Notes under the pieces: model-generated
Told to the model about the DNA's origin: nothing
Seen by the model: only the letters and a program-made list of their open reading frames with translations
The model's database searches: none
Translations under genes and position numbers: made by a program
Shown: piece by piece, positions 43,041 through 52,586 of the stretch
How the letters are laid out: each line of letters starts with the position of its first letter
How positions within the stretch are numbered: the first letter of the stretch is position 1
Source of the DNA: Mesorhizobium sp. M2A.F.Ca.ET.046.03.2.1
Lineage (GTDB): Bacteria; Pseudomonadota; Alphaproteobacteria; Rhizobiales; Rhizobiaceae
Length of the DNA: 64,000 nucleotides
Reading direction: 5' to 3'
NCBI RefSeq assembly: GCF_003952425.1
Contig: NZ_CP034449.1
Location: forward strand, 2,108,001 to 2,172,000

Positions 43041-44104
43041 GGGTGATTATGTGCCCATGCGGTTCCGGAAAGCAGGACTGCAAGCACGGCGTTGCGACTG
43101 ATCGCTCCAATCGCGGCGCCGTCACTGCCAAGCACTCTCACAGGATCTGTTGCGCTCAGGACAGGCCCGGCAACGTCCACGATCTTGTCGCGGGCCTGTA
43201 TGGTGGGGCCAGTAAGGCCAGCAGCGGACGCCGTGTGATCCATGACCGACGCGACTGTCAGAACTTCGGCCCGGCGAACATCGCGCGTAAACGCCGCGAC
43301 ATAGTCGTTGGCAGGTGAAAGGACGAGTTGCTCCGGTGTCGATAGCTGGACGATCTCACCGTCTTTCATGATGGCAATCCTGTCGGCCAGCCGCATCGCC
43401 TCGCTGCAATCGTGTGTCACGAAGACAATCGATTTCCGCAATATTGTCTGCAACCGCATCACTTCGTCCTGCATCTCCCGCCGCACCAGCGGATCAAGAG
43501 CCGAGAAGGGTTCGTCCAGGAACCAGATATCAGGTTCCAGAGTGAGAGACCGGGCGATGCCGACGCGCTGCTGCTGGCCTCCGGACAGTTGGTCGGGATA
43601 GTGATCTGCCCGCCCGTCGAGACCCACCAGGGCAAGCATTTCGCGCGCCCTCTCTTCTCGACGCGCCTTTTCCACGCCCTTGATGCGCATCGGGAAGCTG
43701 ACATTCTGCAGCGCGGTCATGTGCGGCAGCAGGCCGTAGCCCTGAAACACCATACCCATCTTCTCGCGCCGCACCTGCATCAAGCGGCGGGCGTCGAGTT
43801 CTCCCATCGCCAACCCATCAAAAAAAACGCTGCCGTAGGTTGGTGTCACCAGCCTCGTCATGCAGCGCAGAAGAGTAGACTTACCCGAGCCCGACAGACC
43901 CATAAGAACGAGGATCTCGCCGCGATTGACGGAAAGGCTCACGTCCCGAACTGCAGCCAAATGACGGGGCGAGGCGTAGAGTTGCGCGGCGGAGATGCCG
44001 CGCGACCGCCCCGCCTCTATCTGGTGGGCTTTTGGCCCGTAGAATTTCCAGACGTTCGCGCAGGATAAGATGTCGTCGCCTGAAACCGTCGCCGGCTCGG
44101 TCAT
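43037..44104 (-). CDS. Betaine-type ABC transporter ATP-binding protein (ProV-like)
   Basis: ATPase of 355 aa. Walker A GLSGSGKSTLLRCMTRL is near residue 68; [34 protein letters not shown], and LDEPFSALDPLVRREMQDEV are as in ProV/OpuAA. The C-terminus has one weak CBS-like repeat (VASVMDHT to ISRNAVLAVLL). The ATG at 44104 overlaps the TGA of the binding-protein gene. It is a paralogue of the ATPase at 2405-3418, with the same N-terminal CxNxWKxYG start. Confidence 0.93.
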   Translation of the reverse strand: MTEPATVSGDDILSCANVWKFYGPKAHQIEAGRSRGISAAQLYASPRHLAAVRDVSLSVNRGEILVLMGLSGSGKSTLLRCMTRLVTPTYGSVFFDGLAMGELDARRLMQVRREKMGMVFQGYGLLPHMTALQNVSFPMRIKGVEKARREERAREMLALVGLDGRADHYPDQLSGGQQQRVGIARSLTLEPDIWFLDEPFSALDPLVRREMQDEVMRLQTILRKSIVFVTHDCSEAMRLADRIAIMKDGEIVQLSTPEQLVLSPANDYVAAFTRDVRRAEVLTVASVMDHTASAAGLTGPTIQARDKIVDVAGPVLSATDPVRVLGSDGAAIGAISRNAVLAVLLSGTAWAHNHP

Positions 44105-45063
44105 TGAGCCCAGTCCGCTGCGACGTCCGCATGCTTGGACAGCCACTCAGCCGCCGCGTCCATGCTCTCCACGCCGTCGACATCGACCCGTCGGATTCCC
44201 CATGCCACGTCCTCGGTCTTCAACTGGAAGAGGCGAAGTATACGGGCCGCCTTGGGAAACTTGGCCTCGGACTTTACGTTCGCGACCTTCCAGACGTAGC
44301 CAGCGGGGTTGTCGCAATCCCAGATCTCGTTTGGATCTGCGCCCCAGGTCTTGTCGGCGATGCAACCCGGCTCAAAGGCCGGGAACTGCGCGAACTTGCC
44401 CTCATACTCGGTGGTCATCCAGTCTGGCGAAAATCCCCAGCCGATCACCGGCTCCTTACGCTGCATCGGTCCCACCATGGCGGCATGGAGCGCAGCGGGC
44501 GTGCCGGTCGATTCCAGCGAATAGGGGAGTTTGAGCGACTTCAATCTCGCGATATTGTTGGTCGTCCAGTCCGCCGGTGCCTCGACGAACCGACCCAGAG
44601 GGGCCGTCTCGACCGTCGAAAGCGCCTTCACGCAATCGGGCTGAAGAAGTGCCTTCCAATCCGGCAGCCCCGGGCAAAGCTTTTCGACATATGTCGGGTA
44701 CCACCAACCTTCTCTGACCTTGACGCCGGTCGCTCCCATATTCACGACTTCGCCCGTGGCCAACGCTGCGTCGAAGATGTCGCGACTGGTTTCCCAGATG
44801 CTTGTCGAGAAATCGAGATCGCCTGCCTCAAGGCCGACGAATTGGGCCGCGTAATCGGCCTTGACGCGCTCGACTTTAAAACCCTGCTTCTCGAGAAAAG
44901 CCCCATACACATTGGCTATGAAATCGGCATCGGTAATGCCGGTCACGACTATCTTGATGGGACCTGACTGATCCTGGGCCGCCACCTGGCCACAGGCGAG
45001 TGCCGACACAATGGTAATCGGCACAACTATTTTCTTCCCGTAAGCTATGAGATTGCCGAGCAT
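44101..45063 (-). CDS. Betaine-type ABC transporter substrate-binding protein (ProX-like)
   Basis: Periplasmic binding protein of 320 aa. A signal peptide covers residues about 1-30 (IVVPITIVSALACGQVAAQ). GITDADFIANVYGAFLEKQG, WWYPTYVEKLCPGLPDWKALL and VIGWGFSPDW match the OpuAC family; the aromatic residues are candidates for the cation-binding cage. GGGGACC precedes the ATG at 45063. It is the first gene of the operon running to 39411 or further. Paralogue of the truncated gene at 1-762. Confidence 0.93.
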   Translation of the reverse strand: MLGNLIAYGKKIVVPITIVSALACGQVAAQDQSGPIKIVVTGITDADFIANVYGAFLEKQGFKVERVKADYAAQFVGLEAGDLDFSTSIWETSRDIFDAALATGEVVNMGATGVKVREGWWYPTYVEKLCPGLPDWKALLQPDCVKALSTVETAPLGRFVEAPADWTTNNIARLKSLKLPYSLESTGTPAALHAAMVGPMQRKEPVIGWGFSPDWMTTEYEGKFAQFPAFEPGCIADKTWGADPNEIWDCDNPAGYVWKVANVKSEAKFPKAARILRLFQLKTEDVAWGIRRVDVDGVESMDAAAEWLSKHADVAADWAQ

Positions 45064-45353
45064 CGAGGTCCCCGATTTCCGTGTGAATGACCCATATTCG
45101 AGCCAAGCTACGGCGCCGGGACCCTCACACACATATCATTCTGAGGGCTTTTACATTCGTGGTTTTCAAACTTTCCCCTTCGTCGTCGGCTGGGCATATA
45201 GCCCCTAGAAGCCCGCATAATTCTCGGGGACAGAAGCCACAACTCTCAAGATTTATGCTGTTTGGTTGACGTCCACCCAAATCAACGTTGCACAATATGA
45301 ATGTATCGAACCCGCGGGCGGGCCTAGCTCATTCTCATCGATAGGTACCCGCA
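45064..45353. other. Divergent promoter region, no gene seen
   Basis: This 290-base spacer separates the betaine-type ABC operon (reverse) from the Asp/Glu-racemase-family gene (forward). An imperfect inverted repeat (TTTGGTTGACG then CCCAAATCAACG) lies around 45261-45288 and could be a regulator site. No regulator gene sits in this cluster. Confidence 0.35.
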
Positions 45354-46145
45354 ATGCAGCGCAATTGGAACCTTGTCAAAACCGACGACTCAAGCTTTGA
45401 CGCCGGTATCGGCTTCCGAGCCGCCGTCGGACTTATCTGCCTTTCGGTCGATCGCGCCAGCGTTGCCGATCTACGCAATTGGCTCTCCTTCGTAGAGGGC
45501 GTCGAGATGCTGGTGACGCGGGTACCAATGGACAAGGTGGCCGACGCTGCCTCGCTCGCGGCCATGGGCGATCACCTGACAAAGGCAGCCCAACTGCTGG
45601 CATCCAGCGGACGCCTCGATGCCATGGCATTTTCGTGCACATCCGGTACCGCCGCGATCGGCATAGAGCGGGTCCATGAGGCGCTATCGGCTGCCCAGCC
45701 GGGCATCCCGGTCGTGACGCCTATCGAGGCCGCAGCCAAAGGGCTCAAGGCGTTGGAGGCGCGGCGGATTTCGATACTCGCGCCCTACCATCAAGAAGCC
45801 GCCGACCTGGTCGCGGATCACCTCGTCGCCAAAGGCTTTGCGCTCGACCGCTGTTCGACATTCGACCTTGATGGCGACCAGCAAATGAACCGCCTGTCGC
45901 CTGCATCGCTGAAGGCCGCGGCGCGGGACGCGATCCACCCGCAAAGCGACGCTCTGTTCATTTCCTGTACCGGCCTAAGGACTGCAGGCATCGTCGGCGA
46001 ACTTGAGGCGGCGCTGGGCGTTCCTGTCGTTACCAGCAACCAGGCAACCGCCTGGGATGCGCTTTCTAACGCGAGGGTTGGGAACCTCTCCAGGGGAGAA
46101 GGCCGTCTGTTCGGTCAGGCACACTCAGCCAAAGTCAGCGGATGA
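45354..46145 (+). CDS. Asp/Glu racemase-superfamily protein (maleate isomerase / arylmalonate decarboxylase / EutA-like)
   Basis: Enzyme of 263 aa with the two active-site cysteines of the maleate isomerase branch: Cys95 in FSCTSGTAAIG and Cys205 in ISCTGLRTAGI. ARRISILAPY and VPVVTSNQATAWDAL are also typical. Family members isomerise or decarboxylate small diacids; EutA of rhizobial ectoine clusters is of this type. It is divergent from the betaine-type importer and is followed at 46335 by an Ldh2-family dehydrogenase, after 189 bases that carry no evident gene. Substrate unknown. Confidence 0.88.
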   Translation: MQRNWNLVKTDDSSFDAGIGFRAAVGLICLSVDRASVADLRNWLSFVEGVEMLVTRVPMDKVADAASLAAMGDHLTKAAQLLASSGRLDAMAFSCTSGTAAIGIERVHEALSAAQPGIPVVTPIEAAAKGLKALEARRISILAPYHQEAADLVADHLVAKGFALDRCSTFDLDGDQQMNRLSPASLKAAARDAIHPQSDALFISCTGLRTAGIVGELEAALGVPVVTSNQATAWDALSNARVGNLSRGEGRLFGQAHSAKVSG

Positions 46146-46334
46146 TGAATGTGCCGATCAGGGCGGGCGGGACTATCGAGGCGTTTGAGCCGGTCGGCTT
46201 GCTTTGCCGCGTTATCGCTTCGAGCTGCCTCATCGAACGATTTCGTCAGGCCTTTGTTGGCGAAGCGCAAATGCCGTGAGGTGCTGGCGTCGTTCGCCGC
46301 CTGACCTCTATTGAAGTCCGTGGAGAAGCGTGAA

Positions 46335-47408
46335 ATGGTCGACGAGCCTCTCACTATCAAGCTTGATCATCGCCGCCTGAAACAGTTCATGGTGGATCTC
46401 ATGGTGGGCGCAGGGGCATCGCTTCCCAACGCAGAGTGCGCTGCCGACATTCACGTCGAGGCCGACCTCAGAGGGGTTGGAGGCCAAGGGCTGGACTATC
46501 TGCCTTACACGCTTGCCAGCTTGGAGCGTAACCTTATCGACGGGCATGCCGAGCCCGAGATCGTGCATCGCTCTCCGGCAGCCGCGGTGATCGACGGGCG
46601 TCGCGGGCCTGGACAGGTCGCGGCAGTAGCGGCCGTTGGACTGGCAGCTGAACTCGCTGCCGCGGCCGGGTCAGCCACCGTCGCGGTGCGCAACTCCACG
46701 GACATCTTTATGATCGGGTATTACGCTGAACTGCTCGCGAGATCAGGCAATGTCGGAATCGTCATGACTTCCGGTCCGCCGCTCGTTCACCCTCACGGCG
46801 GAACCGAACGTCTGTTGAGCACCAATCCCATCGCGTTCGGGTTTCCGACTTCCGGACCTGATCCCTATGTGTTCGATATGGCAACGAGCGCGGTTGCAAG
46901 TTGGCGTGTCCGACAGGCGGCCTATGAGGGTGTTGAATTGCCTGCAGGAAGCGGTCGGGGGCCGGACGGGGCGCCAACCACCGACCCGGTTCTCATTCGT
47001 CAAGGGGCGATCAGCCCACTCTGCGGCCACAAGGGTTTTGGGCTCGCGCTCAGTCTCGGATTATTGTGCGGACCGCTCACCGATAGCGGGATCGGCCCTG
47101 AGCTAGGAGGTTGGCAAGCTAGCGGCGAGACACACACCCAAGGGCATCTGTTTATCGCGATCAACCTTCAGGCCTTTGGTTCACCCGCCAGGATTTCATC
47201 GCGGGCTACGTGGTACCTTGATCTGCTCCGGAGTTCCGCGCGGGCGCTAGATATGGATGGAATCCGCATTCCAGGTGAAAGGGCCTTCCAAAGGAGGCGC
47301 CAGCAACTCGGATCCAGCGTGGAGGTCCTCGCAGCGAGTTGGACAAATTTGCGTCCCTTCGCCGACAAATACGGCATCGAGGTTCCTGCTGAATTCCATG
47401 GAATCTGA
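46335..47408 (+). CDS. Malate/L-lactate dehydrogenase (Ldh2/AllD) family oxidoreductase
   Basis: NAD(P)-dependent dehydrogenase of 357 aa in the Ldh2 family (malate, ureidoglycolate, delta1-piperideine-2-carboxylate). VEADLRGVGGQGLDYLPYTL near the start, TSGPPLVHPHGGTERLLSTNPIAF and MATSAVASWRV in the middle and GHKGFGLAL later are the hallmarks; the usual SHG and H residues of the first motif are partly replaced (GVGGQGLDY). GGAG lies before the ATG at 46335. With AllA-like and amidase genes close by, a ureidoglycolate or 2-oxo-acid role is possible but unproven. Confidence 0.88.
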   Translation: MVDEPLTIKLDHRRLKQFMVDLMVGAGASLPNAECAADIHVEADLRGVGGQGLDYLPYTLASLERNLIDGHAEPEIVHRSPAAAVIDGRRGPGQVAAVAAVGLAAELAAAAGSATVAVRNSTDIFMIGYYAELLARSGNVGIVMTSGPPLVHPHGGTERLLSTNPIAFGFPTSGPDPYVFDMATSAVASWRVRQAAYEGVELPAGSGRGPDGAPTTDPVLIRQGAISPLCGHKGFGLALSLGLLCGPLTDSGIGPELGGWQASGETHTQGHLFIAINLQAFGSPARISSRATWYLDLLRSSARALDMDGIRIPGERAFQRRRQQLGSSVEVLAASWTNLRPFADKYGIEVPAEFHGI

Positions 47409-47505
47409 GCAAACAGCCAGACGCAGTGGAATGCAGATGGCTTGCTGTTTTCGCACAGCGTGCGATCGGCGAATTGGGTAGCTTGGCATCTTGAATCGAC
47501 TTCGT

Positions 47506-47531
47506 CCGCCTTCCCGATGATTGTCGGGCGG
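47506..47531. terminator. Possible hairpin between convergent genes
   Basis: CCCGA, loop TGATTG, TCGGG forms a short stem with partial CCG/CGG extension between the Ldh2-family gene and pntB, which converge here. There is no run of T on either side, so it is only a weak terminator candidate. Confidence 0.3.
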
Positions 47532-47545
47532 TTTAAGACTATCGG

Positions 47546-48943
47546 TCAATGATCCATGGCTTTGACGATTTCCTCGGTCATCTTCTTGGCGTCGCCGAGC
47601 AGCATCATGGTGCCGTCCTTATAGAACAGCGTGTTGTCGATGCCGGCATAGCCGGAGCCGAGCGAGCGCTTGACGAAGAGGCAGGTTCGGGCCTTGTCGA
47701 CGTCGAGGATCGGCATGCCGTAGATGGGGCTGCTCTTGTCGTCGCGCGCGGACGGGTTGGTGACGTCGTTGGCGCCGATGACATAGGCGACGTCGGCCTG
47801 CGCGAACTCCGAGTTGATGTCGTCGAGCTCGAACACCTCGTCGTAAGGGACGTTCGCCTCCGCCAAAAGGACGTTCATGTGGCCGGGCATGCGGCCGGCG
47901 ACCGGGTGGATGGCGTATTTCACCTCGACGCCATTGGCCTTGAGCTTGTCGGCCATTTCGCGCAGCGCGTGCTGCGCCTGGGCGACGGCCATGCCGTAGC
48001 CGGGCACGATGATGACCTTCTGCGCGTTCATCATCAGGTAAGCGGCGTCGTCGGCCGAGCCCTGCTTGACGGTACGCTCGATGCCATCATCGGCAGCGGC
48101 CGCCGTCTCGCCGCCGAAGCCGCCGAGGATGACCGAGATGAAGCTCCGGTTCATGCCCTTGCACATGATGTAGGACAGGATCGCGCCGGACGAGCCGACC
48201 AGCGCGCCGGTGATGATCAGCGCAAGGTTGCCGAGGGTGAAGCCAAGCGCCGCCGCCGCCCAACCGGAATAGGAGTTCAGCATCGACACAACGACCGGCA
48301 TGTCGGCGCCGCCGATCGGGATGATCAACAGCACGCCGAGCACCAGCGAGGCAGCGACGATCAGCCAGAAGACCAGCTTCGATTCGGTGGTGACCAGCAG
48401 CACAATCAGCACCACCAGCGCGACACCGAGCGCGATGTTGATGAGGTGACGGCCACCGATCATGATCGGCTTGCCCGACATGCGGCCGTCGAGCTTGAGG
48501 AAGGCGATGACCGAGCCGGTGAAGGTGATGGCGCCGATGGCGACGCCGAGGCTCATCTCAATCAGCGCCTGGGCATGGATGTCGGCGACCGTGCCGATGC
48601 CGAAGCTTTCCGGCGCGTAGATGGCGGCGGACGCCACCATCACGGCGGCGAAGCCGACGAGCGAATGGAAGGCGGCGACCAGCTGCGGCATCGAGGTCAT
48701 GGCGATGCGGCGCGCGGTGACCGCACCGACGCCACCGCCGATGGCGAGCCCCAGCACGATCAGGCCGAAGCCGCCGGCCGACGGCACCGCCAGCGCCAGC
48801 GTCGTGGCGATGGCGATGCCCATGCCGATCATGCCGTAGAGGTTGCCCTGGCGGCTGGTGGTCGGGTGCGACAGGCCGCGCAGCGCCAGGATGAACAGGA
48901 TGCCCGAGACAAGATAAAGGAACGAAGCGAAGTTGGCGTTCAC
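47546..48943 (-). CDS. pntB: NAD(P) transhydrogenase subunit beta PntB
   Basis: Membrane subunit of the proton-pumping transhydrogenase, 465 aa. About nine hydrophobic segments precede a C-terminal NADP(H)-binding domain III with the GYGMAVAQAQHALREM motif and VIGANDVTNPSARDD. It uses hydride transfer from NADH to NADP coupled to proton entry, supplying NADPH. The GTG start at 48943 follows the stop of pntAB by one base. Codon use is strongly GC-biased, more so than in the flanking catabolic clusters, as expected for a core gene. Confidence 0.96.
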   Translation of the reverse strand: MNANFASFLYLVSGILFILALRGLSHPTTSRQGNLYGMIGMGIAIATTLALAVPSAGGFGLIVLGLAIGGGVGAVTARRIAMTSMPQLVAAFHSLVGFAAVMVASAAIYAPESFGIGTVADIHAQALIEMSLGVAIGAITFTGSVIAFLKLDGRMSGKPIMIGGRHLINIALGVALVVLIVLLVTTESKLVFWLIVAASLVLGVLLIIPIGGADMPVVVSMLNSYSGWAAAALGFTLGNLALIITGALVGSSGAILSYIMCKGMNRSFISVILGGFGGETAAAADDGIERTVKQGSADDAAYLMMNAQKVIIVPGYGMAVAQAQHALREMADKLKANGVEVKYAIHPVAGRMPGHMNVLLAEANVPYDEVFELDDINSEFAQADVAYVIGANDVTNPSARDDKSSPIYGMPILDVDKARTCLFVKRSLGSGYAGIDNTLFYKDGTMMLLGDAKKMTEEIVKAMDH

Positions 48944-48944
48944 G

Positions 48945-49367
48945 TCACTTGTCCTTCTTCTTGTACATGGCGAGCATGCGCTGGGTGACCAGGAAGCCGC
49001 CGAAGATGTTGACGGAAACCAGCATCAGCGCGACGAAGCCAAAGCCGGTGGCAAGGCCAGAGGCCGAGATGCCGACGGCAAGCAGCGCACCGACGACGAT
49101 CACCGACGAGATGGCGTTGGTGACGGCCATCAGCGGCGTATGCAGCGCCGGCGTCACCGACCAGACGACGTAATAGCCGACGAAGATCGCCAGCACGAAG
49201 ATGGCGAAACGGAAGACGAAGGGATCGATGGCGCCGCCCGAAAGCGCGTGCGCGGCGTTGCCCGCGGCCTCGGCGCCGGCAGGCGCGTTGGCAAGGTCCT
49301 GCACCGCCAGCCGCACGGCGGCGGTCGCCTGGTCGAGTTGGTCGAGGGCTTTCTGCAAGGCGTCCAT
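48945..49367 (-). CDS. pntAB: NAD(P) transhydrogenase subunit alpha, membrane part (PntAB/PntA2)
   Basis: Small membrane subunit of 140 aa with an N-terminal amphipathic region and three hydrophobic segments ([18 protein letters not shown], then two more), ending in a Lys-rich tail. [20 protein letters not shown] is the diagnostic domain II motif. The ATG at 49367 overlaps the pntAA stop (TGATG). The split of the alpha subunit into two genes is the normal alphaproteobacterial arrangement. Confidence 0.95.
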   Translation of the reverse strand: MDALQKALDQLDQATAAVRLAVQDLANAPAGAEAAGNAAHALSGGAIDPFVFRFAIFVLAIFVGYYVVWSVTPALHTPLMAVTNAISSVIVVGALLAVGISASGLATGFGFVALMLVSVNIFGGFLVTQRMLAMYKKKDK

Positions 49368-50620
49368 CACGCGGTCCCCTTAGGCTTAGCTGCGGCCTTC
49401 TTCTTCGCCGCCGGCTTCGCGTCGGCGGCTTCGGCAACCATGGTCGTCGCCGGAACGGCCGCCGGCTCGGTGCGCGGCTCCTCCGCGGCCCTGGCAAAGT
49501 TCGGATGCACGACCCGACCGCCGTCGGTCAGCATCGTCGCCTTGACCAGTTCGTCGTCGCGCTTGATGGCGAGCGTCTTGGTCGTCTTGTCGACCATCGT
49601 CTCGAGGAAGGCGTAAAGGTTCTTGGCGTAGAGCAGCGAGGCCGAGGCCGCGACACGGCCCGGCACGTTGAGATGGCCGACGATCTTGACGCCGTTATCG
49701 GTCGTCACGACCTTGCCGGGAACCGCGCCCTCGACATTGCCGCCGCGCTCCACCGCGAGGTCGACGATCACCGAGCCCGGCTTCATCGAGGCGACCATGG
49801 CCGCCGAGACCAGCTTTGGCGCCGGCCGTCCCGGGATCAGCGCCGTGGTGATGACGATGTCCTGCTTGGCGATGTGCTCGGCCGTCAGCGCCGCCTGCTT
49901 GGCCTGGTATTCCTTCGACATTTCCTTGGCGTAGCCGCCGGCGGTCTCGGCAGCCTTGAACTCCTCGTCCTCGACCGCCAGGAACTTCGCGCCAAGCGAC
50001 TGCACCTGCTCCTTCACAGCCGGGCGCACATCGGTGGCGGTGACGACGGCGCCGAGGCGGCGCGCGGTGGCAATCGCCTGCAGGCCGGCAACGCCGACGC
50101 CCATGATGAAGGCCTTGGCCGCCGGCACGGTGCCAGCCGCCGTCATCATCATCGGCAATGCGCGATCGTATTCGGCGGCCGCGTCGATCACCGCCTGGTA
50201 GCCGGCAAGGTTGGCCTGCGAGGACAGCACGTCCATCACCTGCGCGCGGGTGATGCGCGGCATGAATTCCATGGAGAAGGCAGTCACTCCGGCCTTGGCA
50301 AGCGCCGCGACCGCGGCATCGTTGCCGTAGGGGTCCATGATGGCGATGACGGCGGCGCCGGATTTGTAGCCCTTCAGCTCGGCATCCGTCGGACGGCGCA
50401 CTTTCAGCACGACGTCGGCCTTCGACGCGTCGGCAGCCTTGCCGATCGCGGCACCCACCGCGGCAAAATCCTGGTCGAGGATGCGGGAGCCGAGACCGGC
50501 GCCCTTCTCGACGATGACGTCGAAGCCCAGACCCACAAGCCGCTTCACCGTTTCCGGCGAGGCCGCCACGCGCGGCTCGTTGGGATCCAATTCTCTTGGT
50601 ATGAAAATAGCTCGAGCCAC
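49367..50620 (-). CDS. pntAA: NAD(P) transhydrogenase subunit alpha, NAD-binding part (PntAA/PntA1)
   Basis: Soluble NAD(H)-binding subunit (domain I) of 417 aa. [21 protein letters not shown] opens the protein, [21 protein letters not shown] is the Rossmann motif near residue 175, and [19 protein letters not shown] follows, as in alanine dehydrogenase/PntA. The C-terminus is an Ala/Lys/Pro-rich tail instead of membrane helices, because those are encoded by pntAB. The start is GTG 50620. First gene of pntAA-pntAB-pntB. Confidence 0.95.
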   Translation of the reverse strand: MARAIFIPRELDPNEPRVAASPETVKRLVGLGFDVIVEKGAGLGSRILDQDFAAVGAAIGKAADASKADVVLKVRRPTDAELKGYKSGAAVIAIMDPYGNDAAVAALAKAGVTAFSMEFMPRITRAQVMDVLSSQANLAGYQAVIDAAAEYDRALPMMMTAAGTVPAAKAFIMGVGVAGLQAIATARRLGAVVTATDVRPAVKEQVQSLGAKFLAVEDEEFKAAETAGGYAKEMSKEYQAKQAALTAEHIAKQDIVITTALIPGRPAPKLVSAAMVASMKPGSVIVDLAVERGGNVEGAVPGKVVTTDNGVKIVGHLNVPGRVAASASLLYAKNLYAFLETMVDKTTKTLAIKRDDELVKATMLTDGGRVVHPNFARAAEEPRTEPAAVPATTMVAEAADAKPAAKKKAAAKPKGTA

Positions 50621-50772
50621 CGGACGTCCCAGATTGGAGATTTCGATATCATGCCGCGCTGTGCGGCTGCCGCCGAGCAGATCGGCGACAGCCGCCTTCT
50701 CGCCTTGGGAGGCACCACCGGCTCACCGATGAATGGGGGTCGTTTCGAAGTCGCGGCGGGTGATCGCCACGC

Positions 50773-52080
50773 TTACTCGGCAGCAACGCCGTATGGAATG
50801 TTTCGCCGGCCGTAGCGCCTCACGCGGATGTTGGCCTGCTCGGCATGACCGACAAACCCCTCAAGCATGCAGAGCCGCGAACAGTACTCGCCGATAAGCG
50901 TCGCAGCTTCGTCAGTCAGTACCTTCTGATAGGAATGGGTCTTCAGGAACTTGCCGACCCAGAGACCACCCGTATAGCGTCCGGCCTTTTTTGTCGGCAG
51001 GGTATGGTTGGTCCCGATTACCTTGTCGCCATTCGCGACGTTCGTCCGCGGTCCTAAGAACAGCGCCCCGTAGCAGCGCATGTTTTCGAGGAACCAGTCG
51101 TCCCTATCGGTCATGACCTGAACATGTTCGGACGCAATCTCATCTGCAACGGACAACATCTCTTCATAGCTGCCGCAGATTATGATCTCACCATAGTCGT
51201 TCCAGCTCTTACGGGCTGTCTCCTGCGTCGGCAGAATCGTCAACAGCCGTTCGATTTCGGTAAGCGTATCGCGCGCCAGCCGCTCGGAGTTGGTCACCAA
51301 CACCGCCGGTGAATTGTAGCCATGCTCAGCCTGGCCGAGGAGATCCGTCGCGCAAAGTTCAGCATCAACCGTCTCGTCGGCGATCACCATCGTCTCCGTC
51401 GGGCCGGCGAAAAGGTCGATTCCGACACGGCCGAAGAGTTGGCGCTTGGCTTCGGCGACATACGCATTACCGGGACCGACAATCATATGAACCGGCTGCA
51501 TGGTTTCCGTGCCAATCGCCATAGCGCCGACGGCTTGGATACCACCTAGAACATAGATCTCGTGAGCACCGCCAAGCTTCATGGCAGCAATGACAGCTGG
51601 ATTTGGCTTACCCTTGAAGGGTGGAGTCGCGGCCACGATACGTGGCACGCCGGCGACGCTCGCCGTGGCAACCGACATGTGTGCTGACGCAACCATCGGG
51701 AATTTACCACCCGGCACGTAGCAGCCGACGGACTGAACCGGGATATTGCGGTGGCCCAGGATTACGCCTGGTATTGTCTCGACTTCCACATCTTTCATGG
51801 AACCACGCTGCACCTGCGCAAAGTTGCGTACCTGTCGCTGTGCGAACTTGATATCTTCCATGTCCCGCGAGGACACTTGTGACATCAAGAGCTCAATCTC
51901 GCGCTCCGACAGACGGAAGGAAGTAGGGGCGTAGTTGTCGAATTTGGTCGACAGTTCTCGAACCGCGGTGTCGCCGCGCATTTCGATGTCTTCGAGAATG
52001 GCCTCAACGGCGCCGCGCACCTTGGCGTCGTCTTGCTTGCGCTCCGCTTCTGGCCGAGCTGATTTAAGGTAGCGTACCAT
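50773..52080 (-). CDS. Histidinol dehydrogenase-family enzyme, catabolic paralogue (sulfopropanediol dehydrogenase-like)
   Basis: NAD-dependent dehydrogenase of 435 aa in the HisD superfamily. Zinc ligands appear conserved: Gln and His in [13 protein letters not shown], Asp in [14 protein letters not shown], and His in [13 protein letters not shown]. The GTNHTLPT variant and the [11 protein letters not shown] start differ from biosynthetic HisD and recall HpsN, which oxidises 2,3-dihydroxypropane sulfonate. No his genes are nearby. AGAGG precedes the ATG at 52080. A 14-bp AT palindrome lies 92 bases upstream, nearly identical to one in the GntR/FAH promoter, so it probably belongs to the same regulon. 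Substrate unproven. Confidence 0.88.
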   Translation of the reverse strand: MVRYLKSARPEAERKQDDAKVRGAVEAILEDIEMRGDTAVRELSTKFDNYAPTSFRLSEREIELLMSQVSSRDMEDIKFAQRQVRNFAQVQRGSMKDVEVETIPGVILGHRNIPVQSVGCYVPGGKFPMVASAHMSVATASVAGVPRIVAATPPFKGKPNPAVIAAMKLGGAHEIYVLGGIQAVGAMAIGTETMQPVHMIVGPGNAYVAEAKRQLFGRVGIDLFAGPTETMVIADETVDAELCATDLLGQAEHGYNSPAVLVTNSERLARDTLTEIERLLTILPTQETARKSWNDYGEIIICGSYEEMLSVADEIASEHVQVMTDRDDWFLENMRCYGALFLGPRTNVANGDKVIGTNHTLPTKKAGRYTGGLWVGKFLKTHSYQKVLTDEAATLIGEYCSRLCMLEGFVGHAEQANIRVRRYGRRNIPYGVAAE

Positions 52081-52172
52081 TTCCGAACCTCTTTCGTTTT
52101 CGCCTAGCGCGGAGAGTGCTGCACTTCTTTCTGGCAAAAGCGTCTATAACGGGCGGCGCAGCAAAGTCAAAG

Positions 52173-52186
52173 AATAATATATTATT
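52173..52186. promoter_or_regulatory. AT-rich palindromic operator candidate upstream of the HisD-family gene
   Basis: AATAATATATTATT is a perfect 14-bp palindrome inside GC-rich DNA, flanked by AA/TT one base further out. Its 12-bp core ATAATATATTAT recurs at 63162-63173 in front of the GntR gene. It overlaps the stop codon of the VOC gene and lies 92 bases upstream of the dehydrogenase start. Most simply it is a binding site for the GntR protein at 63195. Confidence 0.7.
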
Positions 52187-52574
52187 TTTGCACTTCCAGC
52201 AGTTCGATCCAGTTTCCGCTCGGATCGCGGACAAACACATAGTCGAAGCCCAACGCGGATGATGCAGCATCGCCCTCTACGGTCACGCCTAGCGAGCGAA
52301 GTCTTTGGATTTCGGACGCAAGATCCGAGACCTCCAACGCGAAATGCTTCCCGCCGATTTGATGCAGATCCGTCCGAAGCAAAGCCATTTGATCCGACGC
52401 CATCACGGGCCGAATGGAGCTGAACAACTCCAGTCGCCCATGCGGTCCGGCAAGCACCGTCAGCGTGAGTTCTCCATCCCAAAGCTGGCACTGGGCGTCC
52501 TTCTCGAAGCCGAAACCTGCATAGAAAGCCAGGCTGGCGGCAAGATCGCGTACGCTGATGGCCACATGGTGCAC
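52182..52574 (-). CDS. VOC-family protein (glyoxalase-like)
   Basis: Small metalloprotein of 130 aa. MHHVAISVRDLAASLAFYAGFGF is the typical first module with a metal His; GGKHFALEVSDLASEIQRL and FVRDPSGNWIELLEV form the second, with metal His and Glu. Members include glyoxalase I, fosfomycin-resistance proteins and methylmalonyl-CoA epimerase; the sequence does not choose among them. It is the last gene of the operon that starts at 63097, 12 bases after the permease gene. An isomerase or epimerase step on a sugar-like acid would fit the setting. Confidence 0.87.
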   Translation of the reverse strand: MHHVAISVRDLAASLAFYAGFGFEKDAQCQLWDGELTLTVLAGPHGRLELFSSIRPVMASDQMALLRTDLHQIGGKHFALEVSDLASEIQRLRSLGVTVEGDAASSALGFDYVFVRDPSGNWIELLEVQK

Positions 52575-52586
52575 AGTTGCTTCGCC

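Noticed and set aside
47549..48988. Very long forward frame (about 479 codons) opposite pntB
   Set aside because: It is the antisense of a certain pntB, its product is rich in His, Asp and Arg low-complexity runs, and it reflects GC-biased third positions.
49505..50815. Long forward frame opposite pntAA
   Set aside because: Antisense shadow of a well-supported gene with Arg/His/Gly-rich product and no family features.
50773..52080. Biosynthetic histidinol dehydrogenase hisD
   Set aside because: No his genes are nearby, conserved loops differ, and the promoter palindrome ties it to a catabolic regulon.
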